A DNA stretch of 64,000 nt from Capra hircus (GCF_001704415.2 NC_030813.1:12294001-12358000), one strand, 5' to 3'; shown: positions 10,640-21,924, counted from the stretch's first letter. Notes: generated by a model from the sequence alone, not told the origin. Program-made: numbers and translations.

Positions 10640-13165
10640 GGCAAATTGGAAGTGGTCAAACAGAAGATGGCAAGAGTGAACATCTACATTTTAGGAATCA
10701 GCAAACTAAATGGACTGGAATGGGTGAATTTAACTCAGATGACCATTATATCTACTGCTGTGGGCAAGAATCCCTTAGAAGAAATAGAGTAGCCATCACA
10801 GTCAACAAAAGAGTCCAAACTGCAGTACTTGGATGCAATCTCAAAAACAACAGAATGATCTCTGTTCATTTCCAAGGCAAATCATTCAGTATCACAATAA
10901 TCCAAGTCTGTGCCCCAGCCAGTAATGCTGAACAAGCTTAAGTTGAATGGTTCAATGAAGACCTACAAGATCTTTTAGAACTAACACCCAAAAAAAGATG
11001 TCCTTTGCATTATAAGGGACTGGATGCAAAAGTAGGAAGTCAAGAAACACCTGGAGTAACAGGCAAATTCGGCCTTGGAGTACAGAATGAAGCAGGGCAA
11101 AGGCTAATAGAGTTTTGCCAAGAGAACACACTGGTCATAGCAAACACCCTCTTCCAACAACACAAGAGAAGACTCTGCATATGGACATCACCAGATGGTC
11201 AATACTGAAATCAGATTAATTATATTCTTTGCAGCCAAAGATGGAGAAGCTCTATATAGTCAACAAAAACAAGACAAGGAGCTGACTGTGGCTCAGATCA
11301 TGAACTCCAACTCTTTGCGACCCCGTGGACTGTAGCCAACCAGGCTCCTCTGTCCATAGGATTCTCCAGGCAAGAATACTGGAGTGGGTTGCCATTTCCT
11401 TCTCCAGGGAAATTGGACTTAAATTGAAGAAAGTAGGGAAAACCACTAGATCATTCAGGTATGACTTAAATCAAATCCCTTACGATTATACAGTGAAAGT
11501 GACAAATAGATTTAAGGGATTAGATCTAATAGAGTGCCTGAAAAACTATGCACAGAGGTTTGTGACATTGTACAGAAGTCAGGGATGAAGATCATCCCCA
11601 AGAAAATGAAATGCAAAAAGGCAAAATGGCTGTCTGAGGAGGCCTTACAAATAGCTGTGAGAAGAAGAGAAGTGAAAAGCAAAGGAGAAAAGGAAAGATA
11701 CAAGCATCTGAATGCAGAGTTCCAAAGAATAGCAAGGAGAGATAAGAAAGCCTTCCTCAGCAATCAGTGCAAAGAAATAGGAAAACAATAGAATGGGAAA
11801 GACTAGAGATCTCTTCAAGAAAATTAGAGATACCAAGGAAACATTTCATGCAAAGATGGGCACAATAAAGGTCAGAAATGGTATGGATCTAGCAGAAGCA
11901 GAAGATACTAAGAAGAGATGACAAGAATACACAGAACTATACAAAAAAGATTTTCACAACCCAGATAATCACGATGGTGTTATCACTCACCTAGAGCCAG
12001 ACGTCCTGGAATGTGAAGTCATGTGGGCCTTCTGAAGCATCACTACGAACAAAGCTAGTGGAGGTGATGAAATTCCAGTTGAGCTATTTCAAATCCTGAA
12101 AGATGATGCTGTGAAAGTGCTGCACTCAATGTGCCAACAAATCTGGAAAACAACAGTGTCCACAGGACTGGAAAAGGTCAGTTTTCATTCTAATCCCAAA
12201 GAAAGGCAATGCCAAAGAATGCTCAAACTACCTCACAATTGTACTCATCTCACATGTTAGCAAAGTAATGCTCAAAATTCTCCAAGCCAGGCTTCAACAG
12301 TCCATGAACTGTGAAATTCCAGATGTTCAAGCTGGATTTTGAAAAGGCAGAGGAACCAGAAATCAAATTGCCAGCATCCGTTGGATCATCGAAAAAGCAA
12401 GAACGTTCCAGAAAAACATCTACTCCTGCTTTATTGACTATGCCAAAGTCTTTAACTGTGTAAATCACAATAAACTGTGGGAAATTCTTAAAGAGATAGG
12501 ACTACCAGACCACCTGACCTGCCTCCTGAAAAATCTGTATGCAGATCAAGAAGCAGCAGTTAGAACTGAAACATTGAACAACAGACTGGTTCCAAATCAG
12601 GAAAGGAGTATATCAAGGCTTTATATTGTCACCCTGCTTATTTAACTTATATGCAGAGAACATCATGCAAAATGCTGGCTGGATGAAGCACAAGCTGGAA
12701 TCAAGGTTGGCTGGAGAAATAGCAGTAACCTCAGATATGCAGAGGACCCCACTCTTATGACAGAAAGCAAAGAAGAACTACAGAGCCTCTTGATGAAAGT
12801 GAAAGAGGAGAGTGAAAAAACTGGCTTAAAACTTAACATTCAGAAAACTAAGATCATGGCATCTGGTCCTGTCAATTCACGGCAAATAGATGGGGAAACA
12901 ATGGAAACAGTGACAGACTTTATTTTGGGGGGCTCCAAAATCACTGCAGATGGTGACTGCAGCCATGAAATTAAAAGGCACTTGCTGCTTGGAAAAAGTT
13001 ATGACCAACCTGGACAGCATATTGAAAAGCAGAGACATTACTTTGCTAACGAAGGTCTGTCTAATGAAAGCTGTGGTTTTTCCAGTAGTCATGTATGGAT
13101 ATGAGACTTGGACTATACAGAAAGCTAAGTGCCAAAGAATGGATGCTTTTGAACTGTGGTGTTGA
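10640..13165 (+). pseudogene. Decayed BovB protein frame of copy 2
   Basis: The endonuclease and reverse transcriptase can be followed in short pieces (10720-10941, 11005-11208, 11325-11588, 11534-11791, 12757-13104, 12950-13165). Key residues are lost. The TWN endonuclease motif near 10615 is deleted. The polymerase motif C reads YAED followed by proline near 12736 instead of YADD. Motif B reads GVYQGF instead of GVRQGC. With many frameshifts this copy is inactive and was probably dead long before the BOV-A2 insertion at 13248. Confidence 0.85.
11310..11412 (-). mobile_element. Bov-tA fragment replacing BovB sequence
   Basis: A partial antisense SINE (CTCTTTGCGACCCCGTGGAC to CTTCTCCAGGG) lies inside BovB copy 2. 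There is no target-site duplication. About 15 BovB bases between CATGAACTCC and GACTTAAATTG are missing, so this looks like replacement or recombination rather than a clean insertion. Confidence 0.75.
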
Positions 13166-13247
13166 AGAAGACTATTGAAAGTCCTTGGACAGGAAGGAGA
13201 TCGAACCAGTCATCCTAAAGGAAATCAGTCCTGAATTTTCATTGGAA

Positions 13248-13496
13248 CCCACTCCAGTACTCTTGCCTGAAAAATCCCATGGACAGAGGAGCCTGGTAGG
13301 CTGCGGTCCATGGGGTCGCGAAGAGTCAGACACGACTAAGCGACTTCCCTTTCACTTTTCACTTTCATGCATTGGAGAAGGAAATGGCAACCCACTCCAG
13401 TGTTCTTGCCTGGAGAATCCCAGGGGCGGAGGAGCCTGGTGGGCTGCCGTCTATGGGGTCACACAGAGTCGGACATGACTGAAGTGACTTAGCAGA
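13248..13496 (+). mobile_element. BOV-A2 SINE inside BovB copy 2
   Basis: Two-unit BOV-A2 element in sense orientation, joined through CTTTCACTTTTCACTTTCATG. TTCATTGGAA at 13238-13247 is repeated at 13497-13506, a 10-bp target-site duplication. It cuts BovB copy 2 near its 3' end. Confidence 0.93.
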
Positions 13497-13771
13497 TTCA
13501 TTGGAAGGACTGATGGTGAGGCTGAAACTCCAATACTTTGGGCATGTGATGCGAAGAACTGACTCATTTGAAAAGACCCTGATGCTGGGGAAGATCGAAG
13601 GTGGGAAGAGAAGGGGATGACAGAGAATGAGATGGTTGAATGGCATCACCGACTCGATGGACATGAGTCTGAGTGAACTCCGGGAGCTGGTAATGGACAG
13701 GGAGGCCTGGCATGCTGCAGTCCATGGGGTCACAAAGAGTTGGACATGACTGAGCCACTGAACTGAGCTGA

Positions 13772-13830
13772 GTTTTCTTCTGGCTGCTGTGCTAAGGACA
13801 GTGAGGGGGCAGGACTGAAACCTAGCTTTT
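13772..13830 (+). repeat. Ancient interspersed repeat, last segment
   Basis: Continues the older repeat after the second BovB (TTCTGGCTGCTGTGCTAAGG follows in register). A T/G-rich simple stretch begins at about 13828. Confidence 0.45.
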
Positions 13831-14187
13831 TTTTGTTTTGTTTTGTTTTTCCACATATGTTTTGAAGGAATTGCTTTCAAATTGGATATTGGAACTCAGA
13901 GAAATGAGTCAAAAATACATTGAGGATTTTTATCCTGAGTAATGGGGAAGATATGGAAGACACTGAATAGAGCAGGATTTAGGGAAAAGATCATGCGTAA
14001 GTTCCTTGAGCTTGTTTGATATGAGATGTGTATGAGGCAGGCAAATGCACCAGATGTTTGTGATGTCTGACACTTGTTATAGCTTCCTCAGTTGCATGAT
14101 AAATGGGCAATTTTTTAAAGAAAAAATTATTGACCTAGGTGAACTAGCTGTTCTATCGAATGCTTAACCAAAAATATATTAACAGGT
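13831..14187. other. Unique intronic sequence
   Basis: Apart from a short TTTTG-rich stretch at the start, I see no repeat and no coding potential. Confidence 0.45.
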
Positions 14188-14198
14188 ACTTGGTGCTT

Positions 14199-14336
14199 TG
14201 GAGAAGGGCATGGCAACCCACTCCAGTATTCTTGCCTGGAGAATGCCACAGACAGAGGGAGGAGTCTGGCGGGCTGCATTCCATGGGGTTGCAAAGAGGC
14301 AGACACGACTGAGCAACTAAACACTGTCACGCTTTC
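14199..14336 (+). mobile_element. BOV-A2/Bov-tA body monomer SINE
   Basis: One sense SINE body without the tRNA head. ACTTGGTGCTT (14188-14198) and ACCTGGTGCTT (14337-14347) flank it as a 10/11 target-site duplication. Confidence 0.88.
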
Positions 14337-14654
14337 ACCTGGTGCTTACTGGCACTGATTAGCATACCAGCGCCTGTGGCTATATATGTGAATATCCCTT
14401 ATTACTACTATGATATCTGTCTCTTGAGTAAATTCATAAATAATTTTCATGTTTGAACCTAAAATTAGAGAATGTTCTTTTTCATGTGCTTTGTCTTTTG
14501 TGTATATTATCCATAGGAGATAGACTGATATCTTTAAGTACTTTCAGCATGAAAGTAGTTCTAGAAAAATATTGGAATAACATAATATGGATACAGTTTT
14601 ACATTGCACTTTTTTATAATTTTAGTAGAATTTTAAGCTCATGTATTTCCTGCT

Positions 14655-15123
14655 TCAGTTCAGTTCAGTCGCTTAGTCACGTCTGACTCTTTGAGACCCC
14701 ATGGACTGTAGCACGCCAGGCCTCCCTGTTCATTACCAACTCCTGGAGTTTACTCAAACTCATGTCCGTTGAGTCGGTGATGCCATCCAAGTATCTCATC
14801 CTCTGTCGTCCCCTTCTCTTCCCATCTTCAGTGTCTCTCAGCATCAGGGTCTTTTCAAATAAGTCAGTTCTTCTCATCAGGTGGCCAAAGTATTGGAGCT
14901 TCAGCTTCAGCATCAGTCCTTCCAATGATCATTAGGACTGATCTCCTTTAGGATGGACTGGTTGGATCTCCTTGCAGTCCACGGGACTCTCAAGGACTCT
15001 CTCCAGCACTGCCGTTCAAAAGCAGCATTTCTTCGGCCCTCAGCTTTCTTTATAATCCAACTCTCATCCATACATGACTACTAGAAAAACCGTAGCCTTG
15101 ACTAGACCTTGACTAGACAGACC
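14655..15123 (-). mobile_element. BovB LINE 3' end, 5'-truncated
   Basis: Antisense BovB 3' segment starting with the TCAGT-repeat tail. ATTTCCTGCT at 14645-14654 recurs exactly at 15124-15133 as a target-site duplication. The inner end carries a short local duplication (CTTGACTAGAC twice, 15092-15117). A minus-strand frame at 14677-14925 still shows the C-terminal BovB peptide. Confidence 0.94.
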
Positions 15124-15133
15124 ATTTCCTGCT

Positions 15134-15484
15134 CATGGAGTGACTAAAATTTGGAAAGTTACTTTATTCAACAAATGAATTTCAGAAAGGGGTTTGAAAG
15201 ATGAGAGCATTTGGGCTGGTGAATCTCTAGGGAAAAGTCGGTTGTAAGTATTAAGATAATATGGCATGAAGTTGCAAAGAGAGGATGACTTATAATAGTA
15301 AGTTTTCCATTTATTCTGTTCTCCAAGGGATATTATCAGAAAAGCAATGCATCTGCTCAGTACATTTTTGAAAAGGACTTAATTTTAATTGGTTGCAATA
15401 AATGTTTTAAGTTTTTCTCTCTGGTTATTTATTAAAACAGATCCAAAATAAAATGTAGTATTTTTAATTTTTAAAACAGTTTTA
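15134..15484. other. Unique AT-rich intronic sequence
   Basis: No exon, RNA gene or repeat recognised. Confidence 0.45.
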
Positions 15485-15725
15485 ATTGGAGGATAATTGC
15501 TTTACACGGTTGCCTTGGTTTCTGCTGTGCCACAAGTGTGTGTATACACGCGTGTGTGTGCATGCTCTGCCTCTTGATCCTTTTTCCCGCTGCACCCCTG
15601 CCCCGCTCCTCCAGGTGGTCACAGAGCACTGAGCTGAGCCCCCTGCGCTCTATAGCTGCTTCCCGCTAGCCGTCTGTTTCCGGCATGGTAGTGTGTATAT
15701 GTCAGTGCTACTCGCAATGTCTTCA
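15485..15725 (-). mobile_element. L1 3'-untranslated fragment
   Basis: Antisense copy of the ruminant L1 3' end, recognised by TTTTAATTGGAGGATAATTG and CATGGTAGTGTGTATATGTC. A GT-rich stretch has grown within it (15536-15560). No coding sequence remains. Confidence 0.75.
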
Positions 15726-15918
15726 AATTGGAATAGGTTTTGAATTTAAATGTGTTGAATGTTGGGGAAGGAAAAGCCTTAAATGTCGGTGATTGTATTC
15801 AACCTTGTATTGGTAATAAATGTATTGCTTCTTTCCCATATTGTTTATTTGCTATAATCATGTTGAGATGGAGACACTTAGGGCTGGAAAGAACCTTATG
15901 GGATCCTCTTACAGGCTC

Positions 15919-16124
15919 AGGTGTGTGTGTGTGTGTGCTCAGTCGCCGTCACATCTGACTCTTTGTGACTCCAAGGACAGTCACCCACCAGGCTCCTCTG
16001 TCCATGGGGTTTTCCAGGCAAGAATGCTGGAGTGGGTTGCCATTTCCTCCTCCAGAGGACCTTCCTGACCCAGGGATCAAACCCAGGCCTCCTTTATTTC
16101 CTGCATTGGCTGGCGGAAGCCCAA
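15919..16124 (-). mobile_element. Bov-tA SINE
   Basis: Antisense SINE opening with a (GT)n run at 15920-15937, then the body and a tRNA-like head up to about 16124 (CCTGACCCAGGGATCAAACC). The head has a small insertion. No clear target-site duplication. Confidence 0.9.
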
Positions 16125-17767
16125 TAGGTTCATGTAACCCAGTACTAATCAAGCATTTTTCTGTGATCTATAGTTATTTTTTTAAGTATATAAAAAAATA
16201 TATTTTTAAGTATATAAAAAAGTGGTTACCTTTAAATGTGAAACACACTTCAGTATATTTTATTCTTATTTTAAATACGGCCTTGATCTGAACTTTTGAA
16301 AACAAAAAGAGGGGGTGGGTCTTTATCTGGTCTATTCTTTGGCATGATGCAGAATCCTTCGAGTGTAATATCCCTAGTTTATCATAAATAGCATAGCTCT
16401 TGTTTAATCTTAAATGTAGCTTAGTATGGTAATACTTTAAGAGATTTAATGTGTTGGTGTCTTGCTGATTAAATATGGAGCCCCCTGAGCAGCCTGGTGG
16501 GCAGTTACCAGCAATAGGGCTTCTCTTTTTGACCCAGATGATAGCAGGCTGAGAGGTAGATCAGTACTGGGCTCTGCAATGGGAATTATAGCGATGCTCT
16601 TCAGGTGCTTAGAACAGAGGAACCGCACATGGCCAACTTTTGCCTTCTTCACCAGACATTCTTACCCATTTAATACATAGTAGATAGGTGCGTACATTCT
16701 GTACAAATCCATCAGAAATACAGTATTAACTCAAGCCTCTGTTAACACCTTATAATTGAAGTGCAATATAAAAGTGCACTATCTTGAGATTTCTTTACTA
16801 TGCAAGTGATCTGATGACAATAACTTCTTTTCTTTTCAATATTCCTATTATTTGAAGAGATACATGAATGATCTCATTAGCTTTGCATAAGTATTAGAAG
16901 GTGGAATAGCAGAAAAATAAGGCAAGAAGAAAGTGAAGAAAGTTGGAATCACTTATTTAGACACATAAACCAATAATATTGATGCAGAATTGAAAGAGGG
17001 AAGATTTTTTTAAATACAAGAAACATGAATTGATGATTGACTATTCCAAGAAGTGACTATGTACAATCAGATAATCTCAAGTTATTCTTCAAAGAAAACA
17101 AAGAATATTTCCAGATATTACTCAGTGTCTGTAACTTCTTCTCACATATATAATTTATTTTAAAAATGAGCATGAACCGATATTAAAAGAACTATCCATT
17201 TGTCTATTTCATTAAACATCTCTGAAATTCTGTTCTTTCATGCAAAAGAGTTGTTCTCTCTGGTCTTTTGATGTCATGTGATCAGTGTAGCTGGTGACCA
17301 TATAGTCTATAGTTATTGGTCATTTCTCCTCACTTTGACCATCTTCCCAGAGTGTAATTCTTTGACCAGCCAGAAGCTCCTTTGCGTAATGTGAACTTGT
17401 AACTTGATCTGAACTCTTAGAAGACACTGTGATTTCCTCTAGTCAGCCCTGAATATTACTAACCTGATCCTATAGATATTGAAGCTAATCTAAACTAGAC
17501 TTTAGATTAGCTTCGAGAAATCCGATGGGAATTTGAGAATAAGGATGCAGATCGTGGTCAACAGGGTTGATATGCTCTGACTCTCAAGGATGGATCTTGT
17601 GTTCCAATGGGTTTTTGTGTGTACAAACAGAATAGTTTTAAAATTAACATGGATGGCATTCCCCATTGAATTTTCATGTAATAATTATATCTGCTTTTCT
17701 CAGTAAGTCCTTAATTGTAGTTCCTTTGTCTCAAGTACTAGTGATGAATTGCTTTTAAATACAATAT
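16125..17767. other. Unique AT-rich intronic sequence
   Basis: No exon or RNA gene recognised. A short imperfect tandem of TTTTTAAGTATATAAAAAA lies at 16168-16221. The minus-strand open frame 16446-16652 has no recognisable family. Confidence 0.45.
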
Positions 17768-17777
17768 AATGTTAATT

Positions 17778-17990
17778 GTTGTTGTTTAGTCCCTACGACA
17801 TGTCTGACTCTTTTGCAACCCTGTAGACTATAGCCTGCAAGGCTCCTCTGTCCATGGGATTTCCCAGGCAAGAATACTGGGGTGGGTTGCCATTTCCTTC
17901 TCCAGGGGATCTTCCTGACCAAGGGATCAAACCCACATCTTCTGCATTGACAGGCAGATTCTTTACCACTGAACCGCCAACGAATCCCTA
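17778..17990 (-). mobile_element. Bov-tA SINE with exact TSD
   Basis: Full antisense Bov-tA with a (GTT)n tail at 17775-17788, body and tRNA-like head. AATGTTAATT at 17768-17777 recurs exactly at 17991-18000. Confidence 0.95.
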
Positions 17991-18073
17991 AATGTTAATT
18001 AATGCTAAGTTTACAAAGATTTTCTTGTCACTTCAGAAAAAAATTTGAAATTTTATTAAAATAAATTTTGAGA

Positions 18074-18180
18074 GACTTCCCCTGGCAGTCCAGTGGTTAA
18101 GACTCTGTGCTGCTAATGTAGCAGGTACTAGTTTGATCCTTAAGATCCTGCACGTTATTACACAGGCAGCCAAAAAAAAA
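18074..18180 (+). mobile_element. CHR-type tRNA-derived SINE
   Basis: Begins GACTTCCCCTGGCAGTCCAG and ends in GCAGCC plus an A-run, the layout of cetartiodactyl CHR SINEs rather than Bov-tA. The A-run is followed at once by a T-run, forming a short inverted repeat. Confidence 0.8.
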
Positions 18181-18639
18181 TTTTTTTTAATTTCTGGTTT
18201 TAAAGTTATTTTACTTTTGAGTACTGAATAGTGGCTTATTTTGCTTTTATTAATGAGGCATATTGCTCAGAATATTGTCTAAATACATAACTCAAGCAAC
18301 CTTAGAAATTTATGTGTCCAGTATCTAAAATGAGAATAAACTGTAGTTTGCATCTGATCAGTTTGTTTGCCTTTGACAGCTAAATCAAATCTCCAAATGT
18401 TTTATACCCAAACTTTTAAAGTTTCTTGTTAAGACAAGTGGAAAAAAATCAGTTTATGAATGGTATATGACTATTGACTTTGACAATAATAACAAAAGAA
18501 ATATGTATATCTTTATCTGCTTTTCTTTTCTACTTTAAAATAAAATAAACTATATATACAAGGATTCATATTTCAAAGAAATAGAATGTGTATTTTTCAA
18601 ATCCATACATCCTAAATTAATATTTTTATCCTGGGGCGA

Positions 18640-19535
18640 TTTTTAAAATTATGCTGTTTCCACATGTGCTGGGGAAACTGGATGCAGGGTAACTGGATCA
18701 CTCATACATTGTTGGTGGGAATGTAAAGGGGTCCAGCAACTCTGGGAAACGGTTTGGTAGTTTCTTCAGAAATCAAATATGCAACTGTCATATAAGCCAA
18801 CAATTAAAATTATAATCCTGGGCATTTATCCTATAGAACTGAAGACTTAGGGTCACACAAAACATACACACAAATTTTCACAACAGTTATTTACAAAAAA
18901 CCAAAAACTTAAGAAGAAAAAAAAAAGCCCAGATGTCCTTCTATGGTTGACTAACCATGGCACAGCCATATAATGAGCAGTAAAAAGGGATGAGCTGTGG
19001 ATGGACAGAGCAACCAGAAAGTGAAAGTGGCTCAGTCGTGCCCGACCCTTCCTGACCCCATGGACTACACAGTCCATGGAGTTCTCCAGGCCAGAATACT
19101 GGAGTGGGTAGCCTTTCCCTTCTCCAGGGGATCTTTGCAACCCAGGGATCGAACCCAGGTCTCCCGCATTGCGGGTGCATTCTTTACCAGCTGAGCCACA
19201 AGGGAAGCCCAAGAATACTGCAGTGGGTAGCCTATCCCTTCTCCAGTGGATCTTCCGGAAACAGGAATCGAACCAGGGGACAACCACCAGAGAATCATGC
19301 TAAATGAAAATGACAGTCCCAGAAAGTTACATACGTTATTTCACTTTGTTTCATTCCTGAAATGATTAAGCAGTACAAATGGGAAAGAGATTAGTGATTG
19401 GCTGGGCTTAGGAGGGCCTGAAGAGAGCAACAGGAATGATCCTTAAAGAAGTTGTTTCTGTATCCTGACTGGATCCATGTCCACATCCTGGGTGTGATAT
19501 TGTGCTATAGTTTTGCAAAACGTTACCTTTGGTAC
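18640..19535 (+). mobile_element. Old L1 3' region split by a SINE
   Basis: Sense old-L1 3' sequence, recognised by ACATTGTTGGTGGGAATGTA and the later TGTGCTATAGTTTTGCAAAA. It is interrupted by a Bov-tA element at about 19018-19280. No open frame survives. Confidence 0.75.
19018..19280 (-). mobile_element. One-and-a-half-unit Bov-tA SINE
   Basis: Antisense element: a complete unit followed by a second partial body (AAGAATACTGCAGTGGGTAG onward). The same structure occurs at 47577-47888, so this is a real SINE variant rather than a local accident. It lies inside an old L1. Confidence 0.88.
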
Positions 19536-19905
19536 ACAGGAACGAAAGCTAACATTTATATAGCAAATTGTCTAAAAGTAAAATTTAATTATAAAATTTA
19601 AAAATGGTGTTTTATTAAATGTATTACTCGTGTTATAAGAAAGACTAGGAAAAACAAAGCATTTATGCAGATGTGCCTTCAGTGTTCTAGAAATGTTGCT
19701 TTTATTTTGCGTTTGGTTTTCGGTGCTTCTTTGTTTTGTATTTGTGAAGTTGGCTGTCTAGAAATGACAAGCTTTGCCACAAGAGCCAAGAGTAATGGTT
19801 GAGCTAAAATTTCCTTCTGGAGTAGTGCCATTTGACTGTTAGAATAAACAGAGACTAATAAATATGTTTTAAAATTAACAAATGAGCTACATATTGGCAT
19901 CCCTG
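19536..19905. other. Unique AT-rich intronic sequence
   Basis: No feature recognised. Confidence 0.4.
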
Positions 19906-19914
19906 TTTTTGATA

Positions 19915-20117
19915 GGGGCTTCCCTGATAGTTCAGTTGATTAAGAATCCTCCTGCAATCCAGGAGACCTGGGTTTTATCCCTGGGTTGGGAAGATCCCCT
20001 GGAGAATGGAAAGGCTACTCACTCCAGTATTCTGGCCTGGAGAATTCCATGGACTGTACAGTCGCACAGAGTCGCAGAGTCGGACATGACTGAGCTACTT
20101 TAACTTCAAACTTTCAC
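19915..20117 (+). mobile_element. Bov-tA SINE
   Basis: Sense Bov-tA with head (GGGGCTTCCCTGATAGTTCA), body and tail. The tail shows a local duplication of GTCGCAGAGTCG. Flanks TTTTTGATAG and TTTTTGAGAAG are a probable target-site duplication. Confidence 0.92.
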
Positions 20118-20646
20118 TTTTTTGAGAAGGTTTGGTGCCTTGCATGGCCGAACTTAGCTAATGCTTGCTCTAGTCATGAAATAGATGTAATTAACTGCCA
20201 GTGAGACTGTAAAAAGTATCTGACTAACAAGCTGTCATTTTTGCACCCCAGTATGTGAGACAAATCTACACCCTCAATCCTCGCAACAGAGAAAACTAAA
20301 AATGCAGAACTCCCCTCGTTTATAACCAGGACTGTTGCTCAGAACTGACAGTGACTATGAGGATGCAATGCAGTCTGTTCGGTATGAATGACTCTTTTAG
20401 TATTATGATAACATTGGCTGTATTGCCCTACTATGCTTAGTTTTAATTTAATCTTGAATGATTTATAATATCATTCAAGAGAGAGAGGAAAAGTAATAGG
20501 CTTTGGGTCTGCTAAATTTGGAAACATTTTAGCCTCAGAAGCACCTTTTCCACCTTTATAGATCTCCTACTTAATGCCTTAGAATTTAAATGTTTCTCCT
20601 GGATAACTATTACACTTGTTTTTACCTCTGAGCAAACTTCGCAAAG
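20118..20646. other. Unique intronic sequence
   Basis: No feature recognised. Confidence 0.4.
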
Positions 20647-20776
20647 GGTTCTCCAGGTGGCTCGGTGGGAAAGAATCCGCCTGCCAGTGCAGGAGATGCA
20701 GGTTCAATCCCTGGGTCAGGAGGATGCCCTGGAGAAGGGAATGGCAACCCACTCCAGTGTTCTTGCCGGGACTAAA
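20647..20776 (+). mobile_element. 3'-truncated Bov-tA SINE
   Basis: The head and first part of the body are present (GGCTCGGTGGGAAAGAATCC to CAGTGTTCTTGCCGGGAC). The element then stops abruptly, so its 3' half has been lost. An AC/CT-rich stretch follows. Confidence 0.88.
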
Positions 20777-20924
20777 TGCACACACACGCTCTCTCTGTCA
20801 AGGAAAGAAAGACTGCTGAAAGAATGAGTATAACCTTTTCTCTCAAATGCCTTTCTCACTAACTTCTTTCAAGTGTCTTTCTAAAGGCATCTTAGGGCTG
20901 AGTGTAATTAGGTTAGCTGTGTGC

Positions 20925-21045
20925 ACCCGTCCGTGCCGCCTGTGGCGATAGCATAGCGCGCTCCTAGCAAGAACCTGGGGCAGCCTGCCTCCTCGTGCGG
21001 CAGCTGCGGCGCTCTCCCGGCTGGCTCTGCAGTCAGTCTGGGTTG
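20925..21045. other. Isolated CpG-rich patch in AT-rich intron
   Basis: About a dozen CpG dinucleotides fall in some 120 bases (CACCCGTCCGTGCCGCC to CTCCCGGCTGG), in contrast to the CpG-poor intron on both sides. It is not part of any SINE or LINE I recognise. It could be a small regulatory or transcription start element, or the 5' end of an old retrocopy. Function is unknown. Confidence 0.4.
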
Positions 21046-21148
21046 CCAGCTGTGGTGAACAGAACATCCCATAATTCCTCTGGTGTGAAAAGGAATTGGG
21101 TTATTTATGTAAGCTTTTATAAAAGTAAATACGATTTTCAACCCGTGA

Positions 21149-21364
21149 GAAACTATTAAAGAGGAAAAAAGGATAAAAGAATGGATACTTTTGACTGACA
21201 GAGAAGGCTTGAGAGAAAGAGAAATGTCTGACTGTGCAAAACACCATCTCCAGGCTCTCAAACATATCGTCAATAACAAGAGACTAATAGTTGAAGAGCT
21301 AGAAGTTTTAAAAGGAACAAAGCCTTCCTCCAAGCAATTGTACACACATGGCACATCCATGTGA
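21149..21364 (+). other. Unassigned open frame, 71 codons
   Basis: From the stop at 21146 the frame is open to TGA at 21362-21364, with an ATG at 21224 giving 46 residues. The peptide is rich in charged residues and has a helix-like stretch (VNNKRLIVEELEVLKG) with heptad-like leucines. I do not recognise a family. It lies 100-200 bases downstream of the CpG-rich patch on the same strand, so a retrocopy or an unannotated small transcript is conceivable. Chance is also quite possible at this length, and no polyadenylation tail or duplication was identified. Confidence 0.15.
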
Positions 21365-21924
21365 AGACTGTATGACATAGTTTGGTTAATGAAAATAATT
21401 TCATTTATTCATTTTTAATTCTTTATTTTTAAAAGGCAGTAGAAGGAAGGGAGGAAAATCATAAGGAAGAAATGAAGGAAGGAATAAAGAAAATGTGTAT
21501 TTATCCCATGTAAAGATAATGCTAGTTTTTTTTTCTACTATATCAATAACAAATCATTCACAATTAATCTCACCTGGTCAAATGGCTGGTTAGAAATAGT
21601 AGAGATTCTTTTAGAGTTGTGTGATGCAAAACGATTGAACTTTATCACATGGTTTATTTTTAACCATTATCATGTGCTTCCTGACAAAATGCTTTGGTGA
21701 AACTGGTTTTGACCCCATATAATGTAAGTTTGATGATCAGGCTTGAGCAACTCTTGACTTGTTCAAAAAGTTATTCACTTCCAAATGATAATTATATCCA
21801 GGTATTAATAAGGTGGTGGTAATCTGAAATTTTGTTCCAGATATAACCAGAAATTAGTATTGCTTCTCCACTTGTACCTGAAATTTCTGCCTCTGTAGCC
21901 ATACCGTTATTTGAATGTACACGT
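21365..21924. other. Unique AT-rich intronic sequence
   Basis: Contains a purine-rich GGAA/GAAG stretch at 21435-21490; otherwise nothing recognised. Confidence 0.4.

Larger units (their letters stand above)
9635..13771 (+). mobile_element. Long BovB (RTE) LINE, copy 2, with two SINE pieces
   Basis: Sense BovB of about 4.1 kb including a long 5' region (9640-10250) that differs from the leader of copy 1. Flanks GTTTATTCTG (ends 9634) and TTTTCTTCTG (13773-13782) look like a mutated duplication, and joining them continues the older repeat. A BOV-A2 SINE lies at 13248-13496 and a Bov-tA fragment at 11310-11412. The element is more decayed than copy 1. I recognise the 5' region from bovine repeats but its formal consensus should be checked. 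Confidence 0.88.

Noticed and set aside
13365..13880. 171-codon minus-strand frame
   Set aside because: It runs through BOV-A2 and BovB 3' sequence in antisense; repeat-derived.
15530..15560. GT/CA alternating stretch as possible Z-DNA regulatory element
   Set aside because: Short, interrupted and inside an L1 3' fragment; nothing ties it to a promoter.
20908..21378. 156-codon minus-strand open frame
   Set aside because: It is the longest frame in the CpG-rich spot, but the peptide has no domain and mixes GC-rich and AT-rich parts; likely chance.
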